A DNA stretch of 64,000 bases from Asticcacaulis aquaticus (GTDB lineage Bacteria; Pseudomonadota; Alphaproteobacteria; Caulobacterales; Caulobacteraceae). Shown here one piece after another: positions 8,272 to 18,496 of the stretch (position 1 is the first letter of the stretch; each line of letters starts with the position of its first letter). Position numbers and translations under genes: made by a program. The stretch is from assembly GCF_028550415.1 (NCBI RefSeq), contig NZ_JAQQKX010000002.1:62001-126000 (forward strand), written 5' to 3'. The notes under the pieces were generated by a model. The model was not told the DNA's origin. It made no database searches and saw only the letters and a program-made list of their open reading frames with translations.

Positions 8272-8733
8272 TTAACGCTCGGCCTTGCTCTGGGTCTTGA
8301 GCGCCGATTCCTCGACCCGGCGCAGCAGATCCTTGAGCGTATTGATTTCCTCTGCCGACAGATTGGCCAGCACTTCCTTTTCGAATTCCACCGCCGACGG
8401 GGCGACATCGTTGAACAGGCGCTGACCTTCGGGCGTGAGAATCAGGTGGTGCGAACGTCCATCGTGTTCGTGCGGGGCGCGGGTGATCAGGCGGCGCTTG
8501 GCCAGGGCCTGAGCGGCGCGCGAAATGGTCACCTTATCCATGCCCGTGCGCTTGACCAACGCCTGCTGGGTCGACGGGCCGTCTTCGTTCAGCACCCAGA
8601 TCAGCCGCCATTCCGGTATCTTAAGACCGTAGAGACTGTCATAGGCCGTCGAAATCAGCGCGCTGACGGCATTCGACGCCACGGAAAGCCTGTAGGGAAG
8701 ATAGTTATCAAGCGAAAGCTTACTGTACGGCAT
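8272..8733 (-). CDS. MarR family transcriptional regulator
   Basis: A 153-residue winged-helix regulator. The core is recognisable from IPEWRLIWVLNEDGPSTQQAL, the recognition helix KVTISRAAQALAKRRLI, and the wing HEHDGRSHHLILTPEGQRLF. MarR proteins form dimers that repress neighbouring or self promoters and respond to small aromatic ligands or oxidants. It is divergent from the yqaA-like gene with about 270 bp between them, which holds no further gene that I can support. Target unknown. Confidence 0.92.
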   Translation of the reverse strand: MPYSKLSLDNYLPYRLSVASNAVSALISTAYDSLYGLKIPEWRLIWVLNEDGPSTQQALVKRTGMDKVTISRAAQALAKRRLITRAPHEHDGRSHHLILTPEGQRLFNDVAPSAVEFEKEVLANLSAEEINTLKDLLRRVEESALKTQSKAER

Positions 8734-9002
8734 ACCGGTTTCCTGTCCTGAGGTTCCGGGAAGATGCGTCGTAACCGGACAAATATCAAATGAGTTTTTA
8801 TTAATCCTTTATCCAAGGTGGCTAATGAAAACGCGATCGGCGTTATCGGATATCACGTCATTATTTCGCCACGACCGCAGCGCAGACAGCGCACACAATA
8901 TTTTCGCGCTGCAACAGGCTGTGAGGCGACAAAGCGCCACGCACCTGATATGGGGGCGCGATCAGCGCGGCCACTGCGTTGAAAAGCCAAGGAAACGTTA
9001 CG

Positions 9003-9578
9003 TTGCTTCGTCCCCTTTACGACTGGACCCTGAAACAGGCCGCCAAACCCAATGCCGAAAAGGTGCTGGCCGCGATTTCCTTCGCCGAAAGTTCGTTCTT
9101 CCCGATCCCGCCCGACGTCATGCTGGCGCCTATGGCGCTGGCCAAGCCGGAAAAAGCCTATCGCTTCGCCCTGATCTGCACGATCGCCTCGGTGCTGGGC
9201 GGTCTGTTCGGCTATGCCATCGGTTATTTCCTTGAACCGGTCGGCCTGTGGCTGCTGAAGATGATGGGCCATGGCGACGGTCTGGCGCACTTTCGCCATT
9301 TCATGGACGAATGGGGCATGTGGGTGATTCTCGGCAAGGGCCTGACGCCGATCCCGTTCAAGCTGGTCACCATCGCTTCGGGTCTGGCGCACTTCAATCT
9401 TGGTATGTTCATCTTCAGTTGCGTGGTGACGCGCGGCGCGCGCTTCTACCTGACCGCCTTCCTGCTGCAGCGTTTCGGCCCGCAGGCCAAGGAACTGATC
9501 GAAAAGCGCATCAATCTGGTTGCCGCCGTCTGCGTCGGCGTGCTGGTGCTGGGTATCGTGGCGATAAAGTTTATTTAA
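9003..9578 (+). CDS. YqaA/DedA-like VTT-domain membrane protein
   Basis: A 191-residue inner-membrane protein of the SNARE-associated/VTT (DedA) superfamily, YqaA type. Family landmarks are ESSFFPIPPDVMLAP near the N-terminus, the G-x3-G stretch of the second membrane segment (GGLFGYAIGY) and the re-entrant motif GLTPIPFKLVTIASG. DedA-like proteins are linked to lipid-carrier transport and envelope homeostasis, but YqaA itself is poorly defined. I chose the TTG at 9003 because AAGGAAAC precedes it by 7-8 bases and homologues begin LRxLYDW; a TTG 8 codons earlier is the alternative. Confidence 0.85.
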   Translation: MLRPLYDWTLKQAAKPNAEKVLAAISFAESSFFPIPPDVMLAPMALAKPEKAYRFALICTIASVLGGLFGYAIGYFLEPVGLWLLKMMGHGDGLAHFRHFMDEWGMWVILGKGLTPIPFKLVTIASGLAHFNLGMFIFSCVVTRGARFYLTAFLLQRFGPQAKELIEKRINLVAAVCVGVLVLGIVAIKFI

Positions 9579-9642
9579 GCGCGATTGCCATTTCGGCGAT
9601 CCCCTATAAACTGCGCCGCGATTGAATGCTTAAGGATTGACG

Positions 9643-10182
9643 ATGAAGGCCGTACTGTTTTTTAGCCGCTGGTGGTCGGTCATCGCCCTGGTCAGCGCGC
9701 TGAGCCTTCTGGGCGCCGCCCATGCCTTTCAAACCTTCGGCGACCTCAATCCCTGTCACCTGTGCCTGAAACAGCGCGACATCTACTGGATCGCGGTCGG
9801 CGTGTCGCTGGTGGCGACCGTATGGGCGGTATTTACCGGTGCCAAGGGGCCGCCGCGCGTCTTCTCATTTGTCCTGTTCGCCATCTTCGCCACGGGATGC
9901 GCCATCGCCGTCTTCCACGCCGGCGGCGAGCTGAAATGGTGGGCCCTGCCCGCCACCTGCACCGGTTCGTCGGACGACGTGTCAATCGATTCGATCGCCG
10001 CCATGCTGTCGGGTGCCAATATCAAGGCGCCGCAGTGCGACGTTGTGGCCTGGAGCTTTCTCGGCCTGAGCATGGCAGGGTGGAATGCCGTGATTTCGGG
10101 TGTTCTGGCCGTTCTCAGCCTGATTGCTTCTCTGCGGCTGCAACTCTATTACCGCCTGTCCCAGCGTCAGGTGCGTAGCTAA
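9643..10182 (+). CDS. dsbB: disulfide bond formation protein DsbB
   Basis: Inner-membrane quinone reductase that reoxidises periplasmic DsbA. The 179-residue protein has four membrane helices, the quinone-proximal pair C38-HL-C41 in NPCHLCLKQRD and the second periplasmic pair C105 and C131. The start is the ATG at 9643, six bases after AAGGA. It sits 64 bp after the yqaA-like gene and 12 bp before coq7, so electron acceptor synthesis and its user are adjacent. No dsbA is in the window. Confidence 0.93.
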   Translation: MKAVLFFSRWWSVIALVSALSLLGAAHAFQTFGDLNPCHLCLKQRDIYWIAVGVSLVATVWAVFTGAKGPPRVFSFVLFAIFATGCAIAVFHAGGELKWWALPATCTGSSDDVSIDSIAAMLSGANIKAPQCDVVAWSFLGLSMAGWNAVISGVLAVLSLIASLRLQLYYRLSQRQVRS

Positions 10183-10194
10183 GGATTCTTGTCT

Positions 10195-10758
10195 ATGAGC
10201 GCCTTCCGAACCGTTCCCCCTAAGCCCGGCGCGGGCGAGCGCGAACGGCGGCTGCATGAGATCCTGCGCGTCGATCACGCCGGAGAACTGGCCGCCGTCC
10301 ATATCTACCGCGCTCAGGCCGCGGTTTTTGGCGCGACACCGCAAAAGGCCCTGAGCGACGACCTCAAACGCATGGAAGGCGAAGAGCAGGTCCACCTCGA
10401 CCGTTTTGAGTCACTGATGCGCGAACGTCAGGTACGCCCGACCCTGATGACACCCGTGTGGCGTCTGGCGGCGCTGGGCCTCGGGGCGACCACGGCCCTG
10501 CTTGGCGAAAAGGCCGCCCATGCCTGCACCGAAGCGGTCGAAAGCGTCATTTCCGACCACTATCAGGCCCAGATCGACGAGACCCGCGCCCGCGATCCGG
10601 AGTTGGCCGCCGAGCTTCAGCAGTTCCGCGACGACGAACTGCGCCACCACGACCACGCCATCGAGGAAGGCGCACACGAAGCGCCGCTCTATCCCCTGTT
10701 GTCGGCTGTGATCAAGGGCGGCTGCAAGCTGGCTATCCGGATCAGCGAAAAGATATGA
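10195..10758 (+). CDS. coq7: 5-demethoxyubiquinol hydroxylase Coq7
   Basis: Di-iron monooxygenase that adds the C-6 hydroxyl in ubiquinone biosynthesis; 187 residues. Predicted iron ligands are visible as E31 (DHAGELAA), E64-x2-H67 (EGEEQVHLDRF), E116 (CTEAVESVI) and E148-x2-H151 (DDELRHHDHA). The ATG at 10195 is nine bases from AAGGA, whereas the in-frame TTG upstream is too close. It follows dsbB closely and its stop overlaps the next start (ATGA). Coq7 is used by many alphaproteobacteria in place of UbiF. Confidence 0.95.
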   Translation: MSAFRTVPPKPGAGERERRLHEILRVDHAGELAAVHIYRAQAAVFGATPQKALSDDLKRMEGEEQVHLDRFESLMRERQVRPTLMTPVWRLAALGLGATTALLGEKAAHACTEAVESVISDHYQAQIDETRARDPELAAELQQFRDDELRHHDHAIEEGAHEAPLYPLLSAVIKGGCKLAIRISEKI

Positions 10759-11204
10759 GCCACCATGTCCCGAAACCGCCGCACCTCGCGTCCGATGTGC
10801 CGCTGGGGGCGCGCATGGCCGACAGGGTGGCCGCCGTCGTCGGTTCGTGGACGTTCCTGATCGTACAATCGGCGATCCTGTTAAGCTGGATCGTGCTCAA
10901 CAGCATCGCCTGGATTCGGGGCTGGGACCCGTATCCGTTTATCCTGCTCAATCTGGTTCTGTCGTTTCAGGCGGCCTTCACCGCCCCAATCATCATGATG
11001 TCGCAGAACCGGCAGTCGGAGGTCGACCGGCAAAAGGCCGAGGCCGATTACCACGTCAACATCAAGGCCGAGGAGGATATCTGCGGCCTGCACGAGAAGA
11101 TGGACCTGCTGCGTGAACAGGACGTGGCGCGGCTGATCGGCCTGCTGGAAACCGTGATCGAGGACAACCGTTCCTTACGCGAAGAACTGGCGAAGCGGGA
11201 TTAA
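10755..11204 (+). CDS. DUF1003 family membrane protein
   Basis: A 149-residue protein translationally coupled to coq7 through ATGA. After a short N-terminal tail (LGARMADRVAAVVGSWTF) it has two membrane helices separated by the conserved WDPYPFILLNLVLS segment, then MMSQNRQ and a charged coiled-coil C-terminus (KAEADYHVNIKAEEDICGLHEKMD). This order is typical of DUF1003, an uncharacterised family. The coupling to coq7 and dsbB hints at a membrane or quinone link but proves none. Confidence 0.88.
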   Translation: MSHHVPKPPHLASDVPLGARMADRVAAVVGSWTFLIVQSAILLSWIVLNSIAWIRGWDPYPFILLNLVLSFQAAFTAPIIMMSQNRQSEVDRQKAEADYHVNIKAEEDICGLHEKMDLLREQDVARLIGLLETVIEDNRSLREELAKRD

Positions 11205-11291
11205 TTCCCTTCGCCCTGTTTACGGGGAGAAGGTGGCGAGAAGCGACGGATGAGGGGCGAGTCACACAAGGAAAGTGGCCATTCCCCCTAA

Positions 11292-11317
11292 CCCTCTCCC
11301 CGCACGCAGGGAGAGGG
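11292..11317. repeat. CCCTCTCCC/GGGAGAGGG inverted repeat
   Basis: A perfect 9-bp inverted repeat with an 8-nt loop in the 120-bp convergent gap between the DUF1003 gene and the HtrA-type protease. Similar CCCTCTCCCC...GGGAGAGGGG elements are widespread in intergenic DNA of GC-rich proteobacteria. It could end transcription from either side but has no U-run. Confidence 0.5.
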
Positions 11318-11324
11318 GATTATA

Positions 11325-12737
<1,413 letters not shown>

Positions 12738-12815
12738 CGAAGCCATCTCTGTAAAGGTCGTCATGGCCTATAATGTAAAAACCATCGTGGCGACTTCAAG
12801 GCGCACTCAAAGAGG

Positions 12816-13541
12816 TCATTTTTTAAATACAAAGCTGGAAAGCGTTACAGATGCCGGTCGTACCGAAAGGTCCGGCTGCAATGTTTTTAAAAATATCGTA
12901 GCTGCCGCAAAACGTTCGTCTTCTTCTTTTGCCGGTACGAAACCTTTGAGAGACTGACCATTGAGAACCTGAGGAATGGACGGCGACCTCAACATTTTTC
13001 CGTCTTTGACAGCCTGAAACACCGTCGCTCGGTCTGCCGACGGGATAAGCGTGCCGACATAGACGACTTCACCTTCTGAAAGATGAAGTTTCAGAGTTTG
13101 CGCGTCGAGTATCAGATGCCAAGCGCCCTGAACCATAAAGGTTTGCAAGGTAATCTCGCCGACGGGCACATAGCCCGTAAGCCACCGACGACCCGTTGCA
13201 GAGTCGAAATAAGCGTCTCCATCTATAGTCGAAAATTTTTTGCGACCGTCCACTTCCGCGTAGAAGCTCAATGCATAAAAATTGGGCTGATTGTACTGCC
13301 AGTGAAAAAAATCAACGCGCTTTTTGAACTTATCCGGATTGGTTGCTTTTATAGCAGCCCACTCGGGATCGTCTTCGAGGCGTTGTGCCAACACCTTCCA
13401 CTCTATGTAATCGGCATCCGCGACATCGAAAACGATGATTGCCCGATCCTTTTTAGGGGATAGCTTTGGCTGATCTTCGGCCAAGGCCAGCGTAGGTGCC
13501 AAAGATAAGACAAAAAGTAGCAGTGCAAATATACGGCGCAT
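12816..13541 (-). CDS. secreted protein of unknown function, AT-rich
   Basis: A 241-residue protein with a clear signal peptide (MRRIFALLLFVLSLAPTLALA) and a predicted beta-rich mature part containing repeated YFDSATGRRW-like and YVGTLIPSAD segments. AAGGAGG lies 6 bases before the ATG and overlaps the stop of the preceding MFS gene, so it is the last gene of a four-gene unit. Base composition is visibly poorer in GC than its neighbours, which suggests separate acquisition or relaxed constraint. No known domain recognised. Confidence 0.8.
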   Translation of the reverse strand: MRRIFALLLFVLSLAPTLALAEDQPKLSPKKDRAIIVFDVADADYIEWKVLAQRLEDDPEWAAIKATNPDKFKKRVDFFHWQYNQPNFYALSFYAEVDGRKKFSTIDGDAYFDSATGRRWLTGYVPVGEITLQTFMVQGAWHLILDAQTLKLHLSEGEVVYVGTLIPSADRATVFQAVKDGKMLRSPSIPQVLNGQSLKGFVPAKEEDERFAAATIFLKTLQPDLSVRPASVTLSSFVFKK

Positions 13542-13550
13542 CGGCCCTCC

Positions 13551-14825
13551 TTAAAACAGCGGTTCGCCATCGTGGTGGATATTCGGCGCTTTTGGCGGCG
13601 CGGGTTCACCCTTGGCACGGTCCTTAACCCCCAGCGCCATCAGCAGCGCCACCAGCAGGGTCAACGCCGCCGCAAAGAAGGCCGCACCGCTCCACACCCT
13701 ATCGACGCCGGGGCGCGTCATCACCGACAATATATAGCCGAAGACGAACGGCGCTATGATGCCCGACAGCGACATCAGGCTCGACAGCGCGCCTTGCAAG
13801 AGCCCCTGCTCGTCTACCTTGACCCGCGTCGTCATCAGCGATTGCAGGGCCGCATTGGTCATGCCCCAGAACCCCATCAGCGGGATCGAAAACAGGAAGA
13901 TGTGCCAGTTGGTGTTGTAACCATAACTGATGAACCCCAGCAGACCGCACAGCAACCCCACCACCAGAGTGGCCTTCTCGCCGATGGTCCTGACGACGAT
14001 GCCGGTCAGCCCCCCCTGCACGATGATCGCCCAGACGGCGTAATAGGCCATGGCCAGCCCCACCTCGCGCTGCCCCCAGCCCAGCCGGTAGCTGGCGTAC
14101 AGCACAAACGTCGCCGGAATGACGTGGTGGGCGAAGTTCGATACCATGCTGATAAGAGCCATACGCATGACGCTTTTGGCGCGCCACAGGAACAGGATAG
14201 AGGCGACGGGATTGGCGTCTTTCAGACTGAACGGCTTGCGGTGGGCCTTGTCGAGCGATTCCGGCAGGACCAGCGCCCCGTAGATGGCGTTGACGAGACT
14301 GAGCAGACCCGCGACCCAGAACGGCAGGCGCAGGTCGATATCACCCAGCAAGCCGCCGAGCGTCGGCCCCAGTACGAAGCCCAGCCCGAAGGCGGCGCCG
14401 ACATAGCCGTACATCTGCGCGCGCTCATCGGGTTCGGAAATATCGCTGATATAGGCGTAGGCCGTGGTGATCGACGACGAGGTCACGCCATTGAGCACCC
14501 GCCCGATCAGCAGGCACCACAGGTTGGGCGCAATCGCCATGATCAGATAATCGAGCGCCAGCCCCAGATTGGACAAAAGGATGATCGGTCGCCGCCCGAA
14601 GCGATCGGACAGGGCCCCTAAGATCGGCGAGCAACCGAACTGCGTCAGGCCCCACAGGCTGTTGAACAGGCCGCTCCACCACCCGGCCGCCGACACCGTG
14701 CCGACAAAACCCTGAATGAGGTGCGGCAGGACCGGAATGGCGATCCCCAGCGCCACCATATCGAGGCACACCGTGATAAAGATGAACAGGACGCCCGGTT
14801 TCAGGCGCTTATGATCCCCCCCCAT
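13551..14825 (-). CDS. MFS transporter, TetA-like, second of tandem pair
   Basis: A 424-residue, 12-helix major facilitator. Loop 2-3 carries [15 protein letters not shown], the MFS signature, and helix 5 carries GFVLGPTLGG, the antiporter motif C of DHA1/TetA-type exporters. It is closely similar along its length to the upstream gene, so the two are tandem duplicates. TGAGG precedes the ATG by 6 bases; the gap to the upstream gene is 7 bp. Efflux is implied by motif C; the substrate is unknown and tetracycline is not implied. Confidence 0.9.
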   Translation of the reverse strand: MGGDHKRLKPGVLFIFITVCLDMVALGIAIPVLPHLIQGFVGTVSAAGWWSGLFNSLWGLTQFGCSPILGALSDRFGRRPIILLSNLGLALDYLIMAIAPNLWCLLIGRVLNGVTSSSITTAYAYISDISEPDERAQMYGYVGAAFGLGFVLGPTLGGLLGDIDLRLPFWVAGLLSLVNAIYGALVLPESLDKAHRKPFSLKDANPVASILFLWRAKSVMRMALISMVSNFAHHVIPATFVLYASYRLGWGQREVGLAMAYYAVWAIIVQGGLTGIVVRTIGEKATLVVGLLCGLLGFISYGYNTNWHIFLFSIPLMGFWGMTNAALQSLMTTRVKVDEQGLLQGALSSLMSLSGIIAPFVFGYILSVMTRPGVDRVWSGAAFFAAALTLLVALLMALGVKDRAKGEPAPPKAPNIHHDGEPLF

Positions 14826-14832
14826 GACAGCC

Positions 14833-16092
14833 TCAGTGCATCGATGCAGAAGGCGCGGCAGACCCCGGACGGATCACCGCCTTGACCGTGGTGCCGATCA
14901 GCAGGCCCGCGCACAGGATCGCCGAGGCCAGCACGAAACAGGCGCCGGCAAAAGCCAGTGGCAGGTGCGACGAGGTCGAGACCGCGAACACCGCGCCGAA
15001 GACGATGGGGGCAAAGATGCTGGCGGTCGACATCAGGCTCATATTGGCGCCTTGCAGCGTCCCCTGCTCCTGCGGCGCGACCTTCGACGTCATCAGGGCC
15101 TGCACCGACGGCCCGGCCAGTCCCCACAGGCTCATCAGCGGCACGAACAGGATATAGGCCTGCCAGGTCGGTGCCAGTCCGTAGCCCAGAAAGCCGATCA
15201 CACCGAAGGTCAGGCCCAGCAGCATGGCCTTCTTCTCACCGACGGCCTTGACCACGCGACCGGTCAGCAGGGCCTGCACCACGGCACTGCATATGCCCAC
15301 CCCGGCCAGAGTCCAGCCGACTTCCTTGGCCCCCCAGTTAAAGCGCAGGGCGGCATAAAGCACGAAGGTCGTCGGCAGAGCGCTATGGGCGAAATTGACC
15401 GTCAGATTGATCAGGGCCAGCCGCATCAGGTCGGCATTCTTCATCAGAAACTTCGCCGCACCCAACGGATGCGCGGTGCGGAACGAAAATGGCTTGCGGT
15501 TTTCGGGGCTGAGCGACTCCGGCAGGACGAAGAGACCATAGACGAAGTTCAGCAGGCTCAGGCCCGCTGCCACATAGAAGGGCAAACGCGGCTCGATATC
15601 CCCCAGCACACCACCCAGCAAAGGCCCCAGCACGAAGCCGACACCAAAGGCCGCCCCCATCAGACCGAAATACTTCGCCCGGTTTTCCGGCGCGGTGACA
15701 TCCGAAATATAGGCATAGGCCGTCGAAATACTGGCCGAGGTGATGCCGTTGATCAGACGGCCCAGCAACAGCCAGCCGAGGCCCGGCGCCAGCGCCATCA
15801 GCAGATAGTCCGCGCCCAGCCCGAAATTCGACAGGAGGACGACCGGGCGGCGACCGAAACGATCCGACAGCGCCCCGATGACCGGCGAAGCGAAGAACTG
15901 CATCAGGCCCCACATCGAACCGAACAGGCCCAGCCAGTAGCCCGAGCGCGACACGTCACCGACAAAATCGGCGATCAGCGACGGCAGGACGGGAATGATC
16001 AGGCCCAGCGCCACGATATCGAGGCACACGGTGACAAAGATGAAAGGCACCGCGGCCTTATGGCGACGCGACAGGTCCGGGGCTTGGCTCAC
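14833..16092 (-). CDS. MFS transporter, TetA-like, first of tandem pair
   Basis: A 419-residue, 12-helix major facilitator starting with GTG. Shared landmarks with its downstream duplicate are [42 protein letters not shown] and [10 protein letters not shown]. Motif C in helix 5 indicates a DHA1-type proton antiporter. It lies between a secreted nucleotide phosphodiesterase (61 bp upstream) and its paralogue (7 bp downstream). The ribosome site is weak, which fits translation coupled to the upstream gene. Confidence 0.9.
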   Translation of the reverse strand: MSQAPDLSRRHKAAVPFIFVTVCLDIVALGLIIPVLPSLIADFVGDVSRSGYWLGLFGSMWGLMQFFASPVIGALSDRFGRRPVVLLSNFGLGADYLLMALAPGLGWLLLGRLINGITSASISTAYAYISDVTAPENRAKYFGLMGAAFGVGFVLGPLLGGVLGDIEPRLPFYVAAGLSLLNFVYGLFVLPESLSPENRKPFSFRTAHPLGAAKFLMKNADLMRLALINLTVNFAHSALPTTFVLYAALRFNWGAKEVGWTLAGVGICSAVVQALLTGRVVKAVGEKKAMLLGLTFGVIGFLGYGLAPTWQAYILFVPLMSLWGLAGPSVQALMTSKVAPQEQGTLQGANMSLMSTASIFAPIVFGAVFAVSTSSHLPLAFAGACFVLASAILCAGLLIGTTVKAVIRPGSAAPSASMH

Positions 16093-16153
16093 TTAGGGGG
16101 CTCGCGTTTGCGTAGATCGGGGCGACCTTCATAGGGGAATTCGATCGGCTTGG

Positions 16154-17389
16154 CTACTGCCTCAGGACGGGCGTCAGCGTCGCTATCCGACCATCGCTTT
16201 TCTCCGCTTTCAGACGCAACAGATGCATGACCAGGGGATAGACCGCCACATTGTCGAAGGTGTCCAGCCTGACCCCGGCCCTGATATCCGGCCCGAAAGC
16301 GATCAGGCACGTCGCCATTTCCGTCTCATACGGATCGTAGCCGTGGCTGCCGCCCTGAGGTTTCGGCATCCAGTTATCTTTCGACGGTGAGACGATATAA
16401 CTGCCTGGGTTGGCGAGGCAGACAATCGCCGGGACGCGGACATGCGTGCCGTAATGGAATTTCGCGGGAATCTTTGCCTTGGGCCAGCAGGTCATATGGG
16501 CATGGGGCTTGAGCAGTATCGCATCCAGTTCGGCCTCATGCCCCTTCACATAGTTGAAACCAGCGATCTGACCCGACGGGACCAGTTCGTATATGCCCTG
16601 TGGCAACAGATCGGCAATCTTGATGAAGGTCTCCGGGCGGTGCTTAGTCATACCGTGATCGCCAACGATGATCAGATTGACCTTGCCCCACAGGCCGCGC
16701 TTCTGAAGATCGGCGATCAGATATCCAATCGCCGCATCGACGCTTTTCAACGCTGTATCCACTTCCGGCGCGTCGGGTCCGAAGTCGTGCCCGGCGTGAT
16801 CGACATCGCTGAAATAGAGCGTCAGGGCGCGCGGTCGTTCGGCCTCGGGCACATCCATCCACGCCATGCCGCGCGTCACCACGTCCAGCGGCGGGACGTG
16901 GTCCTCGAACTTGGAATAGAGGCTCGGGCGCAGACCGTGGATTTCGGCTTCCGATCCCGGCCAGAACATCGTAGCGACGACCATGCCCTGCTCACGCGCG
17001 CTGACCCAGAACGGCTTGGCATCATTCCACCAGAAGCCGTCAGTCACCGCCTCATTATTCGACAGCTTGAAGGTCACGCCGGGTTTTCGCGCATCGCGCA
17101 TGGTATTGCCGACGATACCGTGGTGATCGGGCCGCATCCCTGTCACCAGCGTATAGTGATTGGGAAAGGTCAGGCTGGGGAAGCTGGGGCGCATGGCGCC
17201 GGTAGCCCCGTTATCGGCCAGATATTTGAGGTTCGGCGTCAGGTCGCGGTCCATATAGTCGGCGCGCCAACCATCAATGGAAATCAGGATCAAGGTGTTC
17301 GGCGGACCTCTGTCCGCCATGGGTACCGTCGCGCAGGCCGACAGAAGGAGCAGGAAAAGCCCACTGATCCACAATTTCGCTGCCCGCAT
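16154..17389 (-). CDS. type I phosphodiesterase/nucleotide pyrophosphatase family lipoprotein
   Basis: Alkaline-phosphatase-superfamily hydrolase of 411 residues. A lipobox (LLLLSAC) puts it in the envelope. NPP landmarks are the metal-binding ISIDGWRADY, the nucleophilic threonine in FPSLTFPNHYTLVTG, and zinc ligands in DVDHAGHDFG, IVGDHGM and GGSHGYD. Such enzymes cleave phosphodiester or pyrophosphate bonds in nucleotides and related molecules. AAGGAG lies 7 bases before the ATG. It heads a unit with two MFS transporters and a secreted protein, so processing an external substrate before transport is conceivable. Confidence 0.9.
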   Translation of the reverse strand: MRAAKLWISGLFLLLLSACATVPMADRGPPNTLILISIDGWRADYMDRDLTPNLKYLADNGATGAMRPSFPSLTFPNHYTLVTGMRPDHHGIVGNTMRDARKPGVTFKLSNNEAVTDGFWWNDAKPFWVSAREQGMVVATMFWPGSEAEIHGLRPSLYSKFEDHVPPLDVVTRGMAWMDVPEAERPRALTLYFSDVDHAGHDFGPDAPEVDTALKSVDAAIGYLIADLQKRGLWGKVNLIIVGDHGMTKHRPETFIKIADLLPQGIYELVPSGQIAGFNYVKGHEAELDAILLKPHAHMTCWPKAKIPAKFHYGTHVRVPAIVCLANPGSYIVSPSKDNWMPKPQGGSHGYDPYETEMATCLIAFGPDIRAGVRLDTFDNVAVYPLVMHLLRLKAEKSDGRIATLTPVLRQ

Positions 17390-17475
17390 AAGCGACTCCT
17401 TACCGATAATTCCCTTAGCTTAGTTAAGAAGCACGACGGACGGATGACAAGCGAAACTGTTTCATTGACAACGAA

Positions 17476-17503
17476 AAAGCCCCCGGCTTCCACCGGAGGC
17501 TTT
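17476..17503 (-). terminator. rho-independent terminator after the 51-codon gene
   Basis: Stem AAAGCC-x-CCGG/CCGG-x-GGCTTT with a single mismatch and a 6-nt loop, followed on the minus strand by TTTCG. It sits 24 bp after the stop of the small gene and could act in both directions. Confidence 0.75.
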
Positions 17504-17527
17504 CAAATGGCTGTAAAGGCCTTGCGT

Positions 17528-17683
17528 TTAATCGCAGGCGCGCACGGCGTCGAGCACCGGCTGACTGTACGGTTCCACCTCGGACGCCGCCTGAACAGTG
17601 GCGTGGGTGTATTCCGTCATGGCTTCGGACGTGCTGATGGCACCCTCATATTCATAACGGTCGGCGAGAGTCTCTGTCGGCAT
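17528..17683 (-). CDS. 51-residue hydrophilic protein of unknown function
   Basis: A small acidic protein beginning MPTETLADRYEYEG, rich in Ala, Thr, Glu and Tyr, with no signal or membrane segment. The start is well supported: GAGGAGG precedes the ATG by 6 bases. A rho-independent terminator follows, making it a self-contained gene. The upstream 28 codons that stay open are not needed. No homologue recognised. Confidence 0.7.
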   Translation of the reverse strand: MPTETLADRYEYEGAISTSEAMTEYTHATVQAASEVEPYSQPVLDAVRACD

Positions 17684-17831
17684 AGTGAACCTCCTCGTCT
17701 GTTTGGAAAAACCGGTGGCGAGCGAAAGCGCTAAATCCACACTGGGACGATAGGGTATAAATCGCAAAGGACGAAGTCACATAAACGCCGCAATCGATCA
17801 CAGCCGCGTTAACAGAAGTTTATAAAAGACT

Positions 17832-17861
17832 AAGGGCCGCTGACATCCGTCAACGGCCCTT
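17832..17861 (-). terminator. terminator of the alpha ribosomal operon
   Basis: AAGGGCCG-x-TGAC stem pairing with GTCA-x-CGGCCCTT around a 4-nt loop, followed on the minus strand by TAGTCTTTTAT. It lies 28 bp after the rplQ stop and closes the ribosomal cluster. Confidence 0.85.
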
Positions 17862-17889
17862 ATTGAATAACCCATTGAAGGGGTAATTC

Positions 17890-18309
17890 TTATTCTTCGC
17901 CGTCGGCTTCGACCGCGAAGACCGGGCCCGAATCCTTGCCCTTGGCGGTTTCATCACGATCGACGAATTCAATGACAGCCATGGCGGCGTTATCGCCGTG
18001 ACGGAAACCGGCCTTCAGGATGCGGATATAGCCGCCGTTACGGTCGGCGTAGCGCTTGGCCAGCACATCGAACAGCTTGGCGACCTGCGGCACGTCGCGG
18101 ACGCGCGAGATGGCGATGCGGCGGTCGTGCAGGGTGCCCGACTTGGCCAGCGTGACCAGCTTTTCGACGAAGGGACGCAGTTCCTTGGCTTTCGGCAGGG
18201 TGGTGACGATCTGTTCGTGCTTGATGAGCGAAGCCGACATGTTGGCGAACATGGCGATGCGGTGCGAGGTGGTGCGACCGAGCTTGCGGTAACCGGTACC
18301 GTGACGCAT
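17890..18309 (-). CDS. rplQ: 50S ribosomal protein L17
   Basis: Large-subunit protein lining the peptide exit region. The sequence starts [17 protein letters not shown], the L17 hallmark, and keeps the [17 protein letters not shown] segment. It has 139 residues with a short acidic C-terminal extension. GGAGAA lies upstream of the ATG at 18309; the frame stays open further upstream but only through non-conserved sequence. Unusually, 236 bp with two hairpins separate it from rpoA. Confidence 0.97.
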   Translation of the reverse strand: MRHGTGYRKLGRTTSHRIAMFANMSASLIKHEQIVTTLPKAKELRPFVEKLVTLAKSGTLHDRRIAISRVRDVPQVAKLFDVLAKRYADRNGGYIRILKAGFRHGDNAAMAVIEFVDRDETAKGKDSGPVFAVEADGEE

Positions 18310-18430
18310 GAGAATTCTCCATAAGATCACGCCGCACACGGGCTGTGCGTGACCCCAAAAACGAGCCCGAAGACAAAGGTCAAAGGCCGACGGCCCCTGC
18401 CCGCTTCGAACGTCCATCACATGATGGAAA

Positions 18431-18463
18431 TTACCGGGACAAGGTTTTGGTCTTTCCCGGTAA
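18431..18463 (-). other. TTACCGGGA inverted repeat in rpoA-rplQ gap
   Basis: Perfect 9-bp inverted repeat with a 15-nt loop, about 120 bp upstream of rplQ. On the minus-strand transcript it follows the terminator-like hairpin next to rpoA. It may be an mRNA-processing or stability element, or an operator for a separate rplQ promoter. Confidence 0.5.
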
Positions 18464-18496
18464 ATGATCGGGCAAATTACCCTCTCATAAAAAGGC

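Noticed and set aside
13572-16134. Two long plus-strand frames opposite the MFS pair
   Set aside because: Both are rich in Arg, Gln and His with no domain; the opposing MFS genes have clear membrane pattern and motifs.
16089-16310. 73-codon minus-strand frame across the NPP 3' end
   Set aside because: Mostly out-of-frame reading of the phosphodiesterase gene, with no ribosome site.
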